Notes under the pieces: model-generated
What the model was told of the DNA's origin: nothing
The model's input: only the letters and a program-made list of their open reading frames with translations
The model's database searches: none
Made by a program: the position numbers and the translations under genes
Assembly (NCBI GenBank): GCA_033239005.1
Contig: BSQZ01000035.1
Coordinates: 932,501-996,500 of the forward strand
Reading direction: 5' to 3'
Length of the DNA: 64,000 nt
Source of the DNA: Lamellibrachia satsuma
Taxonomy: Eukaryota; Annelida; Polychaeta; Sabellida; Siboglinidae
Shown: positions 22,623 through 35,010 of the stretch, one piece after another
Layout of the letters: each line of letters begins with the position of its first letter
How positions within the stretch are numbered: the first letter of the stretch is position 1

Positions 22623-25600
22623 ATAGCATACATCCTATGTAGGGTTACAAATGCCATTAAAAACTGTACTACCTGGTAGTTAGCATAACAAAAGCACAGT
22701 GCAACTTTACCCTGTTACACCTGCCTGAAGGTTAAAGGTAACATCTACAAGCATCACCATCTACAATACCTCCTACAATACCTCCTACAATACTAATAGC
22801 AATCAGGCTGAAATATCATCGGTTTTCCTTTCTGTCTGTGGTAAACCCTCTGCCCTATTCCCTTACCCCTTTGGTGGTTTGTTCCCTACAGTTACCCGCC
22901 CTATTGAATAAATGCCCTCAAAACTGTAACTGATATTTAACTCCTTGGTGAGTCATGGCTGTAATTATTGTCAGTCAGTCTAGTGATAACCAAAAAACTT
23001 ACCGAGCATTAGCCGTGTTGCCGGGACATATGCCACCTTCAGGTACTGGTTGTTGGGAACGAGATAACACGACATGTCTAAGCCATGCATCCTTCTTCCA
23101 ATGATGCACGATCACCCACAATATCCCAAGGTATGCTGAAGATGTCTTCTCCTGTGTTGGCTGCTTACTTGTAGTCGCTGAACTGGTTCTTCCTTGCGAA
23201 CTGACTTTTCAATGGAGTCTCCAATACTGCGGCGTGCTGACTGATAGAGTGATCTTCACGCCCACTGGCAAGTGCAGTCTTCAAGGCACAATGCAGCCGC
23301 ATAAGAAATCATGTCAGCAAAAGGTTGATCAGATCTGAAGCCGTTGACCGAGAAAGACGGCGGCGACGACGGCACGACAACGGCCAAGGTGGGGGATAGT
23401 GGTGCAAGTACGTGTGAAAATGTGTGGAGCATGAAGTGGAAATAATATGGTGTACTGATAAGATCTTGTGTCGGCTCGTCACTTGTGCCGACAACAAAGT
23501 CTACATACGTGTTACTTGTGCAGTGGGCAGAACACAAACGTGCTCGCTTCGGTCGCTCTGAAAACAACCAACTTGTCCGATTGTCCTCCTGCATGAACAC
23601 TTGGGTCTTATGTCCCTATTAGGTCACTCTACCGAGCTCACAATCCAACAATCAGGCCGAGCTTCTTTGACCCAGAGCTATTGACACCAATGAGCTTTCC
23701 ATCCAAATCTAATGCAAGGTGGGCACCACAGCGCGTCCTTATTCAACACAACCACTGATGATGCAAGAAACCAATCTCTCTCCTATGGCCTGCGACAGTA
23801 CCACCGATGTCATCCACAAATAATGAGTCACCTGCAAGCAAGTGCTCATGTGCTTACTCTAAATCTGCCTGAGGCTGCACCAAACAAGCTGAAGAGAATG
23901 GAGATGTCCAACCATTGATAGCCTGTACATCAATGACCATCCATGGACCATCAACCTTCAGCAGGTGTTAATGAGGATAATCAGTATGGCATGAACTGGT
24001 CACATGATCAGCCACCAAGGTTCATTAGTGTGTGGCAGTAGCTCTATCAACAATAGCTTGGCTCAGTTCAATTCCAACACCACAATTGTCCGCAAATCAT
24101 GAAGATATCTGTTTCCGGAAAATCCACATCAACGTGATGGCAACTAAATTTGACTGCATGTGCAATGTTGCAAATCTAATAGCTGTCAAATGTCAGGGTT
24201 GGATCAACAAAATGTGTCCACCACCATTGATAGTGTCCAGTCACTAAATCCAGTGAGCGGGACGATATATCGGATTTATAAGATGCATTCGCAAGTCCAT
24301 GGATGCACCGCATAATACTCTCTCTGTTGGTTAAATATCCACAGCTCTGTCAGAAGTCATTTCTCAGTAGAACTGCCAATATCCATCCACACATTGTGAA
24401 CAACCGACACAGAAGACAGTGAAAGCACTTGAACAATGAGCATCCCTTCTTACTGTTCTCTGAATCACCTCAAAGCCATGTGGTGGCTACAGACACTTGT
24501 AATGCTGAGATACAATCTTCATTGCCAGTGGAGAGCACAGACCACTTACAATGCACCTTCTACTCACTCACTCACTAAACACCTATTGATCCAGGCAACA
24601 CCTCCAATGAGCTTGACAGGCCCCGCCCACTGCACTCTGATTCGCTGTGCTGTGTGCTGGCCACGCCCCCTCACCAGACAAGTGTGTAAACATCAACATG
24701 TGAGCATGACTGCAACAGGTGTTAGCCTAGCATTGAGCAGAGGTATGATTGCTGGACTGCACATGTCTGTCTACCCAAGCAGGTTCTGTGGGCTGGCCAC
24801 GGTGCAGTGGTATGGCTCAGGCCCTGCTATGCGCACCCTGACATCATGGCCAGTGCTACATAGATCTGGACATACATCACATATACTTGTACAACATCAA
24901 CATGGATCTACGATAAAACAACTCAGGCAACGATATGTAATAAACAGGTAGTAATGTATACAGTCATAGCAGCTGTAGGATGTATTCTTAGGGAGACCCA
25001 TATCCTTACTACTACATCTGCATAATATAGTACTAATAAGAGAATGCATATGTAGCATTGGCATCACAGTAAACCTCAACCCTTCTACACTGCGTACGTA
25101 AATAACAGTTTTTCTCTAGGGGGCAGGGGTAGTGGTTAATCCCCTCCCCCAATAACTCGGTAATATTCCTAACATTTTGTACAATCTGAAGGTTTTTGAG
25201 TCAGCAAGTAACTTTTTTTTCCATTTAATCAATTACATTTTGAAGCTGTGTGCTACATGAAAAGGCCTTAAAATGCTTTTCATCTTAAGCAAATTTTTTG
25301 GGAGCAGTGCTGCCACCTTATGACATTGGATTTTGGGAAACACTGAATGTACATTGATTACCAATTAGTGTAAATTTGATGAAATTGAAGTGTTCCATGT
25401 CAAGCATATTTTCATGCAGTTCTGGCAAGCCCAGCATCCACACATCAGGCGCACTGCAGCTTCAGGTCACGCCAACTACAATCACTTCTGGGAAACTGAG
25501 AGAGCTCTCAAAAACAACCTAGGAACTCCTACAATTCCTCTCAAGAAAAGAGCCAATCTAATTACTGAGTGGGAAATAGATCAAAGTTCTCACTGGCTCG

Positions 25601-26098
25601 TATTGAAATTGCAGCTATCAGCGAAGTCAAAGTAGCATGCATCTTTTGAATTAAATTAGAGTAGGGGTTTACTGACTGTTAAAAAGCAATCCTTTGGACT
25701 GTGACAGATCTGACTGCAGGAGTTTTGGGGTTGTTTTGCTGACACCCAAGAAACCTGAACCCATATTTTCATTGTATAAATAATATTAGTTCTATTCTTG
25801 AGAGTTAAATTTGGATGCAGAGCTCCGTGTTTTTAGTAAATGGGTTTAACACAAACACTGGTCTATGCACACCTATGTAGAGAGAATGTGAAGTACTCAG
25901 TCAACTACACTGCACCGATGATGTGGAAACTGGAGTACTATACAATGATGGATGGTGCAGAAACATCCAGTCATTTTACTGAACATTACAGAGCCATTTA
26001 CTGTAGATCTTATTACAGATTGTTAACCCCCAAGATGTCAAGTAGACACCTTCCCTCCAGCCATACATTTCTTAGGTTCTAAACTTCTATGAGCCAGT
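22623..26098. other. 3.5 kb intergenic, no gene recognised
   Basis: Relatively GC-rich around 23030-23640 (GACGGCGGCGACGACGGCAC). A minus frame at 23256-23600 has 112 codons after an internal ATG and includes TPYYFHFMLHTFSHVLAPLS, but no domain that I know. Plus frames at 24436-24951 and 25390-25635 are equally uninformative. A host exon cannot be excluded. Confidence 0.4.
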
Positions 26099-26584
26099 CA
26101 CATTTCTTTTAGCTAGCCTCCCATTAGAACCCATCTTTCTTTTAGCCAGCCTGCCATTAGAGCCCATCTTTCTTTTAGCCAGTCTGTTATTAGAGACCAC
26201 CTTTCTATCAGCTAGTCTGCCATTAGATACCACTTTTTTAGCCAGCCTGCCATTAGAGACCACCTACCTTTATTTTAACTAGCCTGCCATTAGAGCCCAT
26301 CTTTCTTTTAGCCAGCCTGCCATTAGAGCCCATCTTTCTTTTAGCAAGCCTGCCATTAGAGCCCATGTTTTTTTAGCAAGCCTGCCATTAGAGCCCATCT
26401 TTCTTTTAGCAAGCCTGCCATTAGAGCCCATCTTTCTCTTAGCTAGCCTGCCATTAAAGCCCATCTTTCTTTTAGCTAGCCTGCCATTAGAGCCCATCTT
26501 TCTTTTCGCCAGCCTGCCAGTAGAGCCCATCTTTCTTTCAGCCAGCCTGCCACTATAGCCCACATTTCTTTTAGCCAATGTGCA
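26099..26584. repeat. 33 bp minisatellite, ~15 copies
   Basis: Units of about 33 bp built on TTTTAGCCAGCCTGCCATTA and GAGCCCATCTTTC, degenerate to the left and regular to the right. On the minus strand the period keeps a frame open with the 11-residue repeat MGSNGRLAKRK; this is not taken as a gene. Confidence 0.9.
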
Positions 26585-26589
26585 ATTAA

Positions 26590-27100
26590 TTATTGGCTTC
26601 TATCTACCTCTGTCCTTATGACTTGCATCTCAAAAGACTTGCATCCCAACATTGACTGGAACTCAACCACGAAAGCTGCAAACTGGCATGACCCAATAAA
26701 TGCAGACCTGCGTTGCTTTCCAACATACAATATGGATTTTGGGGACTTGAGATGGAATACGGTCATATCCCTTTTCATGGATTTGTTTTCTTCCTTAAAA
26801 AACATACAAAAGCTAATTTCTGAAACAGAGCCAATGAACTGAAAGATGCAAGGGATCACTTTGGCTCTGACAATGTAGTTAGTCATACTTAATTTACCAA
26901 GTTTCATGCCAACCATTCGCCAATGGCTAAAAATATTAAGTTTGGCAATAGAAATGGAAAACCTTTCGGCAATTTGGCTAAGAAAAAATAATCACATTAG
27001 CTAATTAGTCGAACAGCTAAAAATGGGAATAAAGTACATATTTTCTTGTGTTAATCAGACAAATGTAACATTAATAACAAACGGCTGAAGTAAAAAACCG
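26590..27100 (+). repeat. R2 dispersed repeat, copy 1
   Basis: Shares AGATGCAAGGGATCA, TTGGCTCTGACAATGTA and later GCAATTTGGCTAAGA...TAATCAC and AGCTAATTAG with 31.9-32.17 kb. Non-coding and of unknown class. Confidence 0.55.
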
Positions 27101-28539
27101 TTTGACGAAAGGCAGATTTCCAGAGAAACCAGGCAGGTTTTGTATAGTTTACATTTATAGCCTCATCGATGGTGACACTCGATTGGAATCAGAATACTAT
27201 AGGCTGAACCAATGAAAAATTTTGTAGGGTTTTATATGGCTTTATACAGAATTTCAAGTCAAAAATACAGATATCAACAAAAGTGGCAAGAACTCACGAT
27301 GAACAATGGATGAACCAGACTATAATAAGGCACTTAGCAACCATTTTATCGAGGCCCTTTACTGGGAGGCACAGGGATGTGTACAACTGAAGAATTTAAG
27401 ACTTTGTTTCTTTACTTTGACAGATCAATAAATAAATCATCAATAAAACATTCTATTTCACCTTCAACTGTGATTTCTATTGGTCTGTCCATCTGTTACT
27501 GCTCTACAGTGATTGCTATGTATGTCGTAAAAGCATTTTATTTCATCGGCAAATTGTGTAGTTTCTTAAACATTAAGGTAGTAACACATTTCGTATGGAT
27601 ATTATTTTTGAACAACCAAGATCCCATAAATATTAATAAATTCAGTGTTGCTTTGTCCTTAAAACAATTGGTTAGTTAACCAGTGAAAATGTTTGTACAT
27701 TCCCTTTGAATTCAACCCATGTTGATCCCACGTGTTTGCCAGTTCTTTAATGGTGACCTACTACATGTAACTGGCAAAGTTAACAGCAGATCTCAAATTA
27801 ATTAACCATGTGATACGCTTGCACTAGTATTTGGCACAATGTAATGCGTGACAGACGGGCTATAAAAACAGGCACATAAGAATGGACTGTTTTGCAGTCA
27901 ACTAGTTTCAATTGGATTTAATCATGCGGTTTTTTCATGTGGGGTCATCGGGGCTAGTCTTAAGTCATTGCCAAACCCCAGGGGATTACAGTCTATCCCT
28001 GGGGAATGTACCAACCTATTGGTGCGTACTAACCAGGCCAGGTAACATAGATTAGGCAGCTTACAGCACAGACAGATTACTGTTCCAATTTAAAAATGCG
28101 GATTAAACAAATTCTATAAAAAGTTTCAACAGGTAGGTTTTATTACAAAAAAAATTATTTACATTTTTTAAAAGTGTAAAAAACTAGGTTTTATTTTTAA
28201 ACATTACAGAAGTTAATGTAATATAACACCTGTGTTAACACATTTATGACCATCTAAGCCCAACTTAGCATTTATGGTGTATGCTTTAATGGTCCTTGTC
28301 CCACAAAAAGGCATGATACCAGTTTTTATTTTAAACACAGCAATAGGTGGCCTTCCCAGCCATTAACTCTAGGTTAGCTAAATCTTTTCTGTATCAAAGG
28401 TCAATAAAGCCTGTACCTAATCCTCATTTCTTTTGCACAGGCTGATGAGGATTTATATTTCCCTGGAAACATTGTAAGTGCATAACAGGTTAATCTTCCT
28501 AGTATAAGCCAAATACAATTCCAATAAAGGTCCTTTCTT
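27101..28539. other. intergenic with one hairpin
   Basis: CCCCAGGG (27976-27983) and CCCTGGGG (27997-28004) form an 8 bp stem with a 13-base loop. GCTATAAAAAC at 27859-27869 resembles a TATA box but no gene follows. Nothing else recognised. Confidence 0.4.
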
Positions 28540-29935
28540 CATTGAATTATTTCACTCATCTTGTTTTAGAATCATTTTGCAAACAAATCAAACCTACCTA
28601 ATATCCACTATGACATGCTAGCTCTAGTATCCACTATAACACGATAGCTTTAGTATCCATGATGACATGGTAGCTCTAGTATCCACTATGAAATGCTAGC
28701 TATAGTATCCATGGCGACATGCTAGCTCTAGTATCCACGATGACGTGCTAGCTCTAGTAACCATGATGAAATGCTAACTCTAGTATCCACAGGAAAGCTC
28801 TAGTATCAACTATGACAGGCTAGATCTAGTATCCACTATGACATGCTAGCCCTAGTATCCACTATGACATGCTAGCTCTAGTATCCACTATGACAGGCTA
28901 ACTCTAGTATCCACTATGACATATGCTAGCTCTAGTATCCATGATGATATGCTAGCTCTAGTATTCACTATGACATGCTAGCCCTACTATCTACTATGAC
29001 ATGCTAGCTTTAATATCGACGATGACATGCTAGCCCTAGTATCCACTATGACAGGCTAGCTCTAGTATCCACTATGACATGATAGCTCTAGTATCCACTA
29101 TGACAGGCTAGCTCTAGTATCTGCTATGACAGGCTAGCTCTAGTATCCACTATGACATGCTAGCTCTAGTATCCACTATGACATGCTAGCTCTAGTATCC
29201 ACTATGACATGCTAGCTCTAGTATCCACTATGTCATGCTAGCCCTAGTATCCACTATGACATGCTAGCTCTAGTATCCACTATGACATGCTGGCTCTAGT
29301 ATCCACTATGACAGGCTAGCTCTTGTATCCACTATGACATGGTAGCTCTGGTATCCACTATGACAGGCTAGCTATAGTATCCACTATGACATGTTGGCTC
29401 TAGTATCCACTATGACAGGCTAGCTCTAGTATCTACTATGACATGCTAGCTCTTGTATCCACTATGACAGGCTAGCTCTAGTATCCACTATGACATGCTA
29501 GCTCTAGTATCCACCATGTCATGCTAGCTCTAGTATCCACTATGACAGGCTAGCTCTAGTATCCAGTATGACATGCTAGCTCTAGTATCCACTATGACAT
29601 GCTAGCTCTAGTATCCACTATGACAGGCTAGCTCTAGTATCCACTATGACATGCTAGCTCTAGTATCCATGATGACATGCTAACTCATTTGTGCAAAATG
29701 TGTTATTTAATTTTGAAGAAATCATTGGATAGACTATTAAATTATTTTATATCTGGTCAAAATGCAGTAAAAGGGCAAAAGTGGTCGATATACTATGGCA
29801 CAAGGCTGTTCCTACTTAAGTTACTTGATTTAAAGTTTTTTTTTTTATTTCAAAAAGTATGACATCTTTTATTAAACTGACTACATAAAACACTTAAACT
29901 ATTCACATGCTGTAGATATAAATGAACCTGTTTCA
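28540..29935 (+). repeat. R1 dispersed repeat, copy 3, expanded
   Basis: Left flank ATCAAACCTACCTAATATCC and right flank CTAACTCATTTGTGCAAAAT are R1 sequence; between them the unit present once in copy 2 is amplified about 41-fold. The R1 right part then continues (GAAATCATTGGATAGACTAT, CTTTTATTAAACTGACTAC). Confidence 0.8.
28601..29682. repeat. 26 bp minisatellite, ~41 copies
   Basis: About 1,080 bp of TAGCTCTAGTATCCACTATG plus ACATGC. Variants (ATGCTAGC, AGGCTAGC, CATGATGA) are mixed along the array, with ATGACATGC and ATGACAGGC often alternating. Edge units are the most diverged, as expected for growth by internal unequal exchange. Confidence 0.95.
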
Positions 29936-29944
29936 AGTCTCAAG

Positions 29945-30138
29945 TAGTTATACTCCAAACAGCCCAATCTTGAGCTAACGCAGGAGTTTGGACCAACAGC
30001 TTTTAGTGTCTCTTCCGAAAGACACGGGCAAAGTGGGGTGAACGAAATTACCCAAGCTTCGAAACAGCGGAGGTGGAATCAAACCACCGTCCTCTCGATC
30101 GACAGGCGGGTGCTCTAACCATTAGACCACCGCTCCCC
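29945..30138 (-). mobile_element. tRNA-derived SINE, full-length-like
   Basis: Minus strand: a tRNA-like head (30065-30136), then a body with TTCACCCCACTTTGCCCGTG and TCTTTCGGAAGAGACACTAA, then a tail with GGGCTGTTTGGAGTATAAC. A second copy of the body is at 43.97 kb. The first 20 bp of the head (CCATATTAGACCACCGCTCC on plus) are duplicated just outside, at 30140-30159. Confidence 0.82.
30065..30136 (-). other. tRNA-Asp-like head of the SINE
   Basis: Read on minus: GGAGCGG, then an A-box-like TGGTCTAATGGTTAGAGC, an anticodon-arm-like CCCGCCTGTCGA with GTC in anticodon position, and a T arm GGTGGTTTGATTCCACC with a perfect 5 bp stem. The B box is GGTTTGATTCC (one change from GGTTCGATTCC). The 3' half of the anticodon stem no longer pairs, so this is a SINE promoter and not a working tRNA gene. 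Confidence 0.75.
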
Positions 30139-30169
30139 ATATTAGACCACCGCTCCCCATAGACTAAAT

Positions 30170-30935
30170 TAAACGAGGAGTTTTAACCAGAACAACTTGA
30201 ATGAACGAAACTACCCTGGCTGTGAATGGCTACAATAGGATTCCTATCGCAGTCACTCTGACTGTGAGTCTGATACCATAACCACTGAGATGGCTACAAT
30301 AGGATTCCTATCGCAGTTACTCGACTGTGAGTCTGATACCATAACCACTGAGATGGCTACAACAGGATTCCTATCGCAGTCACTCCGACTGTGAGTCTGA
30401 TACCATAACGACTGAGATGGCTACAATAGGATTCCTATCGCAGTCACTCCGACTGTGAGTCTGATACCATAACCACTGAGATGGCTACAATAAGATTCCT
30501 ATCGCAGTTACTCGACTGTGAGTCTGATACCATAACCACTGAGATGGCTACAATAGGATTCCTATCGCAGTCACTCCGACTGTGAGTCTGATACCATAAC
30601 CACTGAGATGGCTACAATAGGATTCCTATCGCAGTCACTCCGACTGTGAGTCTGATACCATAACCACTGAGATGGCTACAATAGGATTCCTATTGCAGTC
30701 ACTCCGACTGTGAGTCTGATACCATAACCACTGAGATGGCTACAACAGGATTCCTATCGCAGTTACTCGACTGTGAGTCTGATACCATAACCACTGAGAT
30801 GGCTACAATAGGATTCCTATCGCAGTCACTCCGACTGTGAGTCTGATACCATAACCACTGAGATGGCTACAATAGGATTCCTATCGCAGTTACTCGACTG
30901 TGAGTCTGATACCATAACCACTGAGATGGCTATTC
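30170..30935 (-). mobile_element. SINE remnant with its tRNA-like head amplified 11-fold
   Basis: 30170-30216 is a shortened SINE body (AGGAGTTTTAACC, GAACGAAACTACCCTGG). From 30217 a 63-64 bp unit repeats about 11 times. On the minus strand each unit reads CTCAGTGGTTATGGTATCAG, ACTCACAGTCGGAGTGACTG, CGATAGGAATCC, which is laid out like a tRNA head (A-box region, anticodon arm, degraded B box). Units with CACTCCGACTG and TTACTCGACTG are interspersed. Confidence 0.7.
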
Positions 30936-31894
30936 CTGTAATTGTCTGGTTTAACTTTCAGTGCTGCCGAAGCTATAATTTTCTGTAATTTTGTATCGCT
31001 GTCTGCATCATTGCAATCACTGTCAGAAATCTCACACAGCTGTTTCCTGACTGGTCTCTGCTGAATAAATAAACAGTTAGTGTCTGTGTGGAGGAGACTT
31101 AATTAAACAGTTTTTTTTATTTTATTTTTACTTCACTGTGAATCACTTCAAGTCCAGAAAATTGGATGGGTAAAGTTACCCCTTTGAAAAGCAATTACTC
31201 ACACAAGGCATATACAGCAATTTTTATCTAAGATTTACAAGTGGAAAGATTTTGGCACACTGCATCACAGGACAAAAGGTCACAGAAAAAAATGTCACAC
31301 AAACAAATTTCATGAGATAAAATTGTATAGGACGTCATTTCACAGGACAAAATGTGACAAAAAATAAAATATCTTATGACAAAATGTCACAGGACAAAAT
31401 TCCAGTGAACATTACACCACAAAACGAAGTGATGTCAGAACTGTTACCACTTTACCAACACATATCAGTAAGTGTGGTTAGTGCCAATGATTGCATATTA
31501 ATTTCACTAATGGCACTAGGCACTATGAGTTTGAGCATTTTGTTTGTGGATTTTGTTTGTTTGTGGGGCTGCGGGCATGTTGCATCGTGTCTGTGGATAT
31601 CGTTTATGAATAACAGACAATGTGGCAACCTGTGACGTTTCTGTGGTTGTTTTCTGTGGATATTTTGTCCTGTGGAGTTTCACCTGTGGATACGTAGACC
31701 AGTGCACATTTGGGCATTACTGCTGTGGACTTTTTGTGCTGGTTTCAAGGAATGTAGTCGGAATTGGCAATTTTTTTCAGGTGAAAGTCACCCTAGTGAT
31801 GAAGCTAATAGACAAGCCACTTATGTGACCAAGGGCAGCTGCATCAGGTGCGAGCCAAATTAGAGCTCTTAGCACCCATCAATAATTCAACAAC
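30936..31894. other. intergenic, degenerate ACAAAATGTCAC motifs
   Basis: 31260-31410 contains five or so imperfect copies of CACAGGACAAAATGTCAC without fixed spacing. No coding content recognised. Confidence 0.45.
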
Positions 31895-32170
31895 TTCTGT
31901 TGTTGCTTCCTTAAGAAACATACAATAGCTCATTTCTAAGTGCTGAAGTAGTGCTAATGAACCGAAAGACGCAAGGGATCATCTCGGAAAGACGCAAGGG
32001 ATCATCTCGGCTCTGGCAATGTAATGACCTGGTAGTCACATTTTCTTACCCTAGACTCACCTAACCATTTGACAGTTTGTTTAATATGTCATGTCCCTTT
32101 GGCAATTTGGCTGGGACAAGTAATCACTAGTAGCTAATAGCTAATTAGCATATTGGCTATATGATAAAAT
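31895..32170 (+). repeat. R2 dispersed repeat, copy 2
   Basis: Homologous to 26.6-27.1 kb. A 23 bp piece containing GACGCAAGGGATCATCTCGG is tandemly doubled here (about 31965-32010) and single in the other copy. Confidence 0.6.
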
Positions 32171-32879
32171 ATGTTACAGTGAGCCCAGTTACCATACGAT
32201 CTGCAATAATATTAACCCAGCACAACACAATTAACAAAATTATTTAATATACCCCAACAGTGAACTCAGATAATATAAATATGTACTGTCTGTTGTTTCT
32301 TCAACATTGTGAAAGTAAAGAATAGTTGCTTATGATTTACACTTACACAGTTCAATATAAATTAACAAGAGAAATTACAGTTACATTTATAATTAATTTA
32401 ATATAAAGCAGAGTCATAAATGTTAATTACAATAATCATAAAGACACTTCATGGCTTTCATGAAAGATGCTTGAAATGTGATGTCAATCACCCTGCCAAC
32501 GGCATAAACACATTTACAATCTGTGCTTTAACGAACTAATCTACTGTGATTTTTTCCCTGGCATTCATCAAATGTACACGACCTTTACGATCCTCCAGTT
32601 AACCACCATTCATGGCACAGCAATTGTGTATCGGTAATCATGTGACATGACATAAAATATGTATTTATCTTCTTAGAATAGGCTAATTAAATTATGTGAT
32701 ATCATATCATCAGAAAGGTACACACTGTCATAATGCAAATTTTGCCATACAACTGCAAACTTGATTGTAACACTGACTATTAAGAATAGACTAGACATAT
32801 CTAACCAAATAATGCCTGTTAAAATCTTATCACAAACATGAAAAATAAACTGATAGTTCACATTGATATTTGTCTATTT
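32171..32879. other. AT-rich intergenic, no gene seen
   Basis: Nothing recognised. Confidence 0.35.
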
Positions 32880-33430
32880 ATACTGTAACAATGAGAGAAG
32901 AGAAGTGGCAGTGAAATAGTTATTTTGGACAGCCAGACTACAATTAGCCCAGGAAATTTGGGGAGCAGACATAACTTAGGATACTTTAGGATGATTCTGA
33001 TCACAGGATCCACTTGGTTCCTCAATGATCAGATCTTCTTCAGAATCTCCAGTAGTTAATGGAGCTTCATAGTCATATAATATTGGCTGGTTAGACCAGA
33101 ATTTGTCTAGACAGTTTTTAAACGAGTTTATCAATCTAGCTTGTATTACTGATTTAGGTTAGGACTATTCCATGGTTCAGCCATTCTAAGAGGGAATGCA
33201 TTTTTCTTAGATTTATTTTTGCCCTTTGGGTATATAATTTAAGAGAGTGTCCTCTATTTCCTGATCTTAGTGACACATCGTCGTCCCATTTCAGGAGGTT
33301 TGGTGCGGATTCATTATCATACAGTTCATGCATTATTTTATAGACTTCAATCATCTCTTAGCTTTCAGTCAGGAGTATTTCCAGCATCCCTTTCCTTGTT
33401 TCCTGATTACTTCCACTGTTCCACAGGTGT
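32880..33430 (-). pseudogene. second CR1-lineage LINE, ORF2 C-terminus
   Basis: Minus-strand frames read MIEVYKIMHELYD, LLKWDDDVSLRSGNRGHSLK and RAKINLRK, then after a frame change NAFPLRMAEPWNS and SFKNCLDKFWSNQPILYDYE, ending SCDQNHPKVS and a stop. R-G-H-S-x-K-L, the F-x-x-R-x-x-x-x-W-N block and SFKN-x-LD-x-F-W are CR1-clade C-terminal landmarks. The residues differ clearly from the main CR1 family here, so it is a separate lineage. Confidence 0.8.
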
Positions 33431-33800
33431 GCTACAGCAGGCCAAGAGATAGACACGCAACATAAACAAGCAGGAGTTTTGTCAAATAAGGACAGCACAA
33501 CGACTACTAATAACGAAACAAGTAGGAAATGTTCTCATGTGAAAGACATGAATTATTGACAACTACAGATCAGATTAGAAAATAGAATTGGATTGCATAT
33601 ATACATAGAGATGGAATGATTAAAGGATGAATCGAATGGAAAAGATCAAGAGAAACAAGAAACAGAAGGATGAACTGAAAATCAGCATTTGGCAATTCGT
33701 TGCTGCCTGGAAAATTATTTTTGAACAGGGATATAGCTATATGTTAGGAATATGACACTTTGACAGTGTGTTAAGATTTTAATTCCTAGTGGATGGATGG

Positions 33801-33801
<1 letters not shown>
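33431..33801. other. intergenic, no gene seen
   Basis: Nothing recognised. Confidence 0.35.
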
Positions 33802-33857
<56 letters not shown>

Positions 33858-33870
33858 AATATATATATAT
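33802..33870. repeat. TA dinucleotide microsatellite
   Basis: About 34 TA units, interrupted by TTTAAA near 33854. Confidence 0.95.
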
Positions 33871-34589
33871 ATGCACATGTCAATTGTATTAAACACATTA
33901 ACATTGTCGCCACTGGGAAAATACATAGTGATATGTCTCCCTGTAGGAATAAGGGGAAAGGGCAAGCAATGGGCCCAGGGGAGGGAAAGGGCACTGAGAA
34001 CTTGTCACAAGCAGATGTCTAATGATGACACCCAATATATTATTCATATGCATTGTTAAGCTGGTTGGTAGCCGGCTGGAACATGCAGTGTCCACACATT
34101 TGTACACGGTTGTCTCCCAAGAAACTTATCCATCACATGCAGTGATCAATGGCTTCTGCTGCTGGTCAGTCCAGGAAGGAGCAACTGGCCAAGGGCAAGG
34201 AACACATGTCTGATGAGTTTTAAAGGTCAACTCATACAAAACAAGCATGTTTAAATGTTGATAGAGTGCCAAGCAAGCGGAGAGCTGCCCATGAGAATTG
34301 CGCAGAAGACAAGTGCTAGGTAATAAGTCAATTAGCATTCTCATTCATTTCATGCAGTTATGTATTGTCATCTGCAATAAGTTGATGATGGAAGAATCTT
34401 AGGACATTTGGGTCACAACCGTCTGTGTGCAAGATTGAACAATTTCACAATACATCACCAGGCGGACACATCAGTTCTACACAAAAGGAGAAGAAAGAGA
34501 GGAGTGAATGACATGTTTGTCAAATTATTTAACTTTTATTTATAACTGCTTCCTTAACTGATTTAGCCTATTACAAATCTGGTTGGTGT
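33871..34589. other. intergenic, no gene seen
   Basis: Nothing recognised; short overlapping frames on both strands have no known motif. Confidence 0.35.
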
Positions 34590-35010
34590 CCAAATATTTG
34601 TGGTCCAAATACGTAGTGTGCGAATATAGTTTATGTAACATCTGCAGTCGATTTAATAAAAAAATGCCTATTTTTGTTCAAATCATCGAAAGAATTGACT
34701 TTAGTTGTTAGATCTGGTAAGGATCAAACTAGTGGATATCCAAAATGGTAAACACTGTGTGGATCAATGCTGATCATGGGTGTGACCTCCATCCTCTCAT
34801 CGATCACATGACAAAGTTACAAAATTTCACACAAGGAACAAAATCGTGATTTTCAGCGTTTCGATTTTCACTTCAGTAAATGCTTGAACAAGCATTAACT
34901 AATTTAACAGTTTGTCTGATGATTTCACAAAAACTACACACAAAAGTTGCACAAACGAGATAGCATGTTATAGTGGATACTAGGTAGGTTTGGTTTTTCG
35001 CATAATTAAT
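34590..35010 (-). repeat. R1 dispersed repeat, copy 4 (unexpanded, full length)
   Basis: Minus-strand copy spanning both ends: TTAATAAAAAAATGCCTAT and AATCATCGAAAGAATTGACT at 34.65 kb, and at 34.97 kb TAGCATGTTATAGTGGATAC followed by TAGGTAGGTTTG. The 26 bp unit is single here. Confidence 0.72.

Noticed and set aside
23256..23600. A host or transposon gene on the minus strand in the GC-richer patch
   Set aside because: No motif, no matching splice sites recognised; recorded only as an unassigned frame.
26279..26578. Minus-strand protein with MGSNGRLAKRK repeats
   Set aside because: The 33 bp period keeps the frame open; no supporting codon bias, start context or second exon.
30065..30136. 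A working tRNA-Asp gene on the minus strand
   Set aside because: The anticodon stem does not pair, the B box has a substitution, and the sequence runs straight into a SINE body shared with 43.97 kb.
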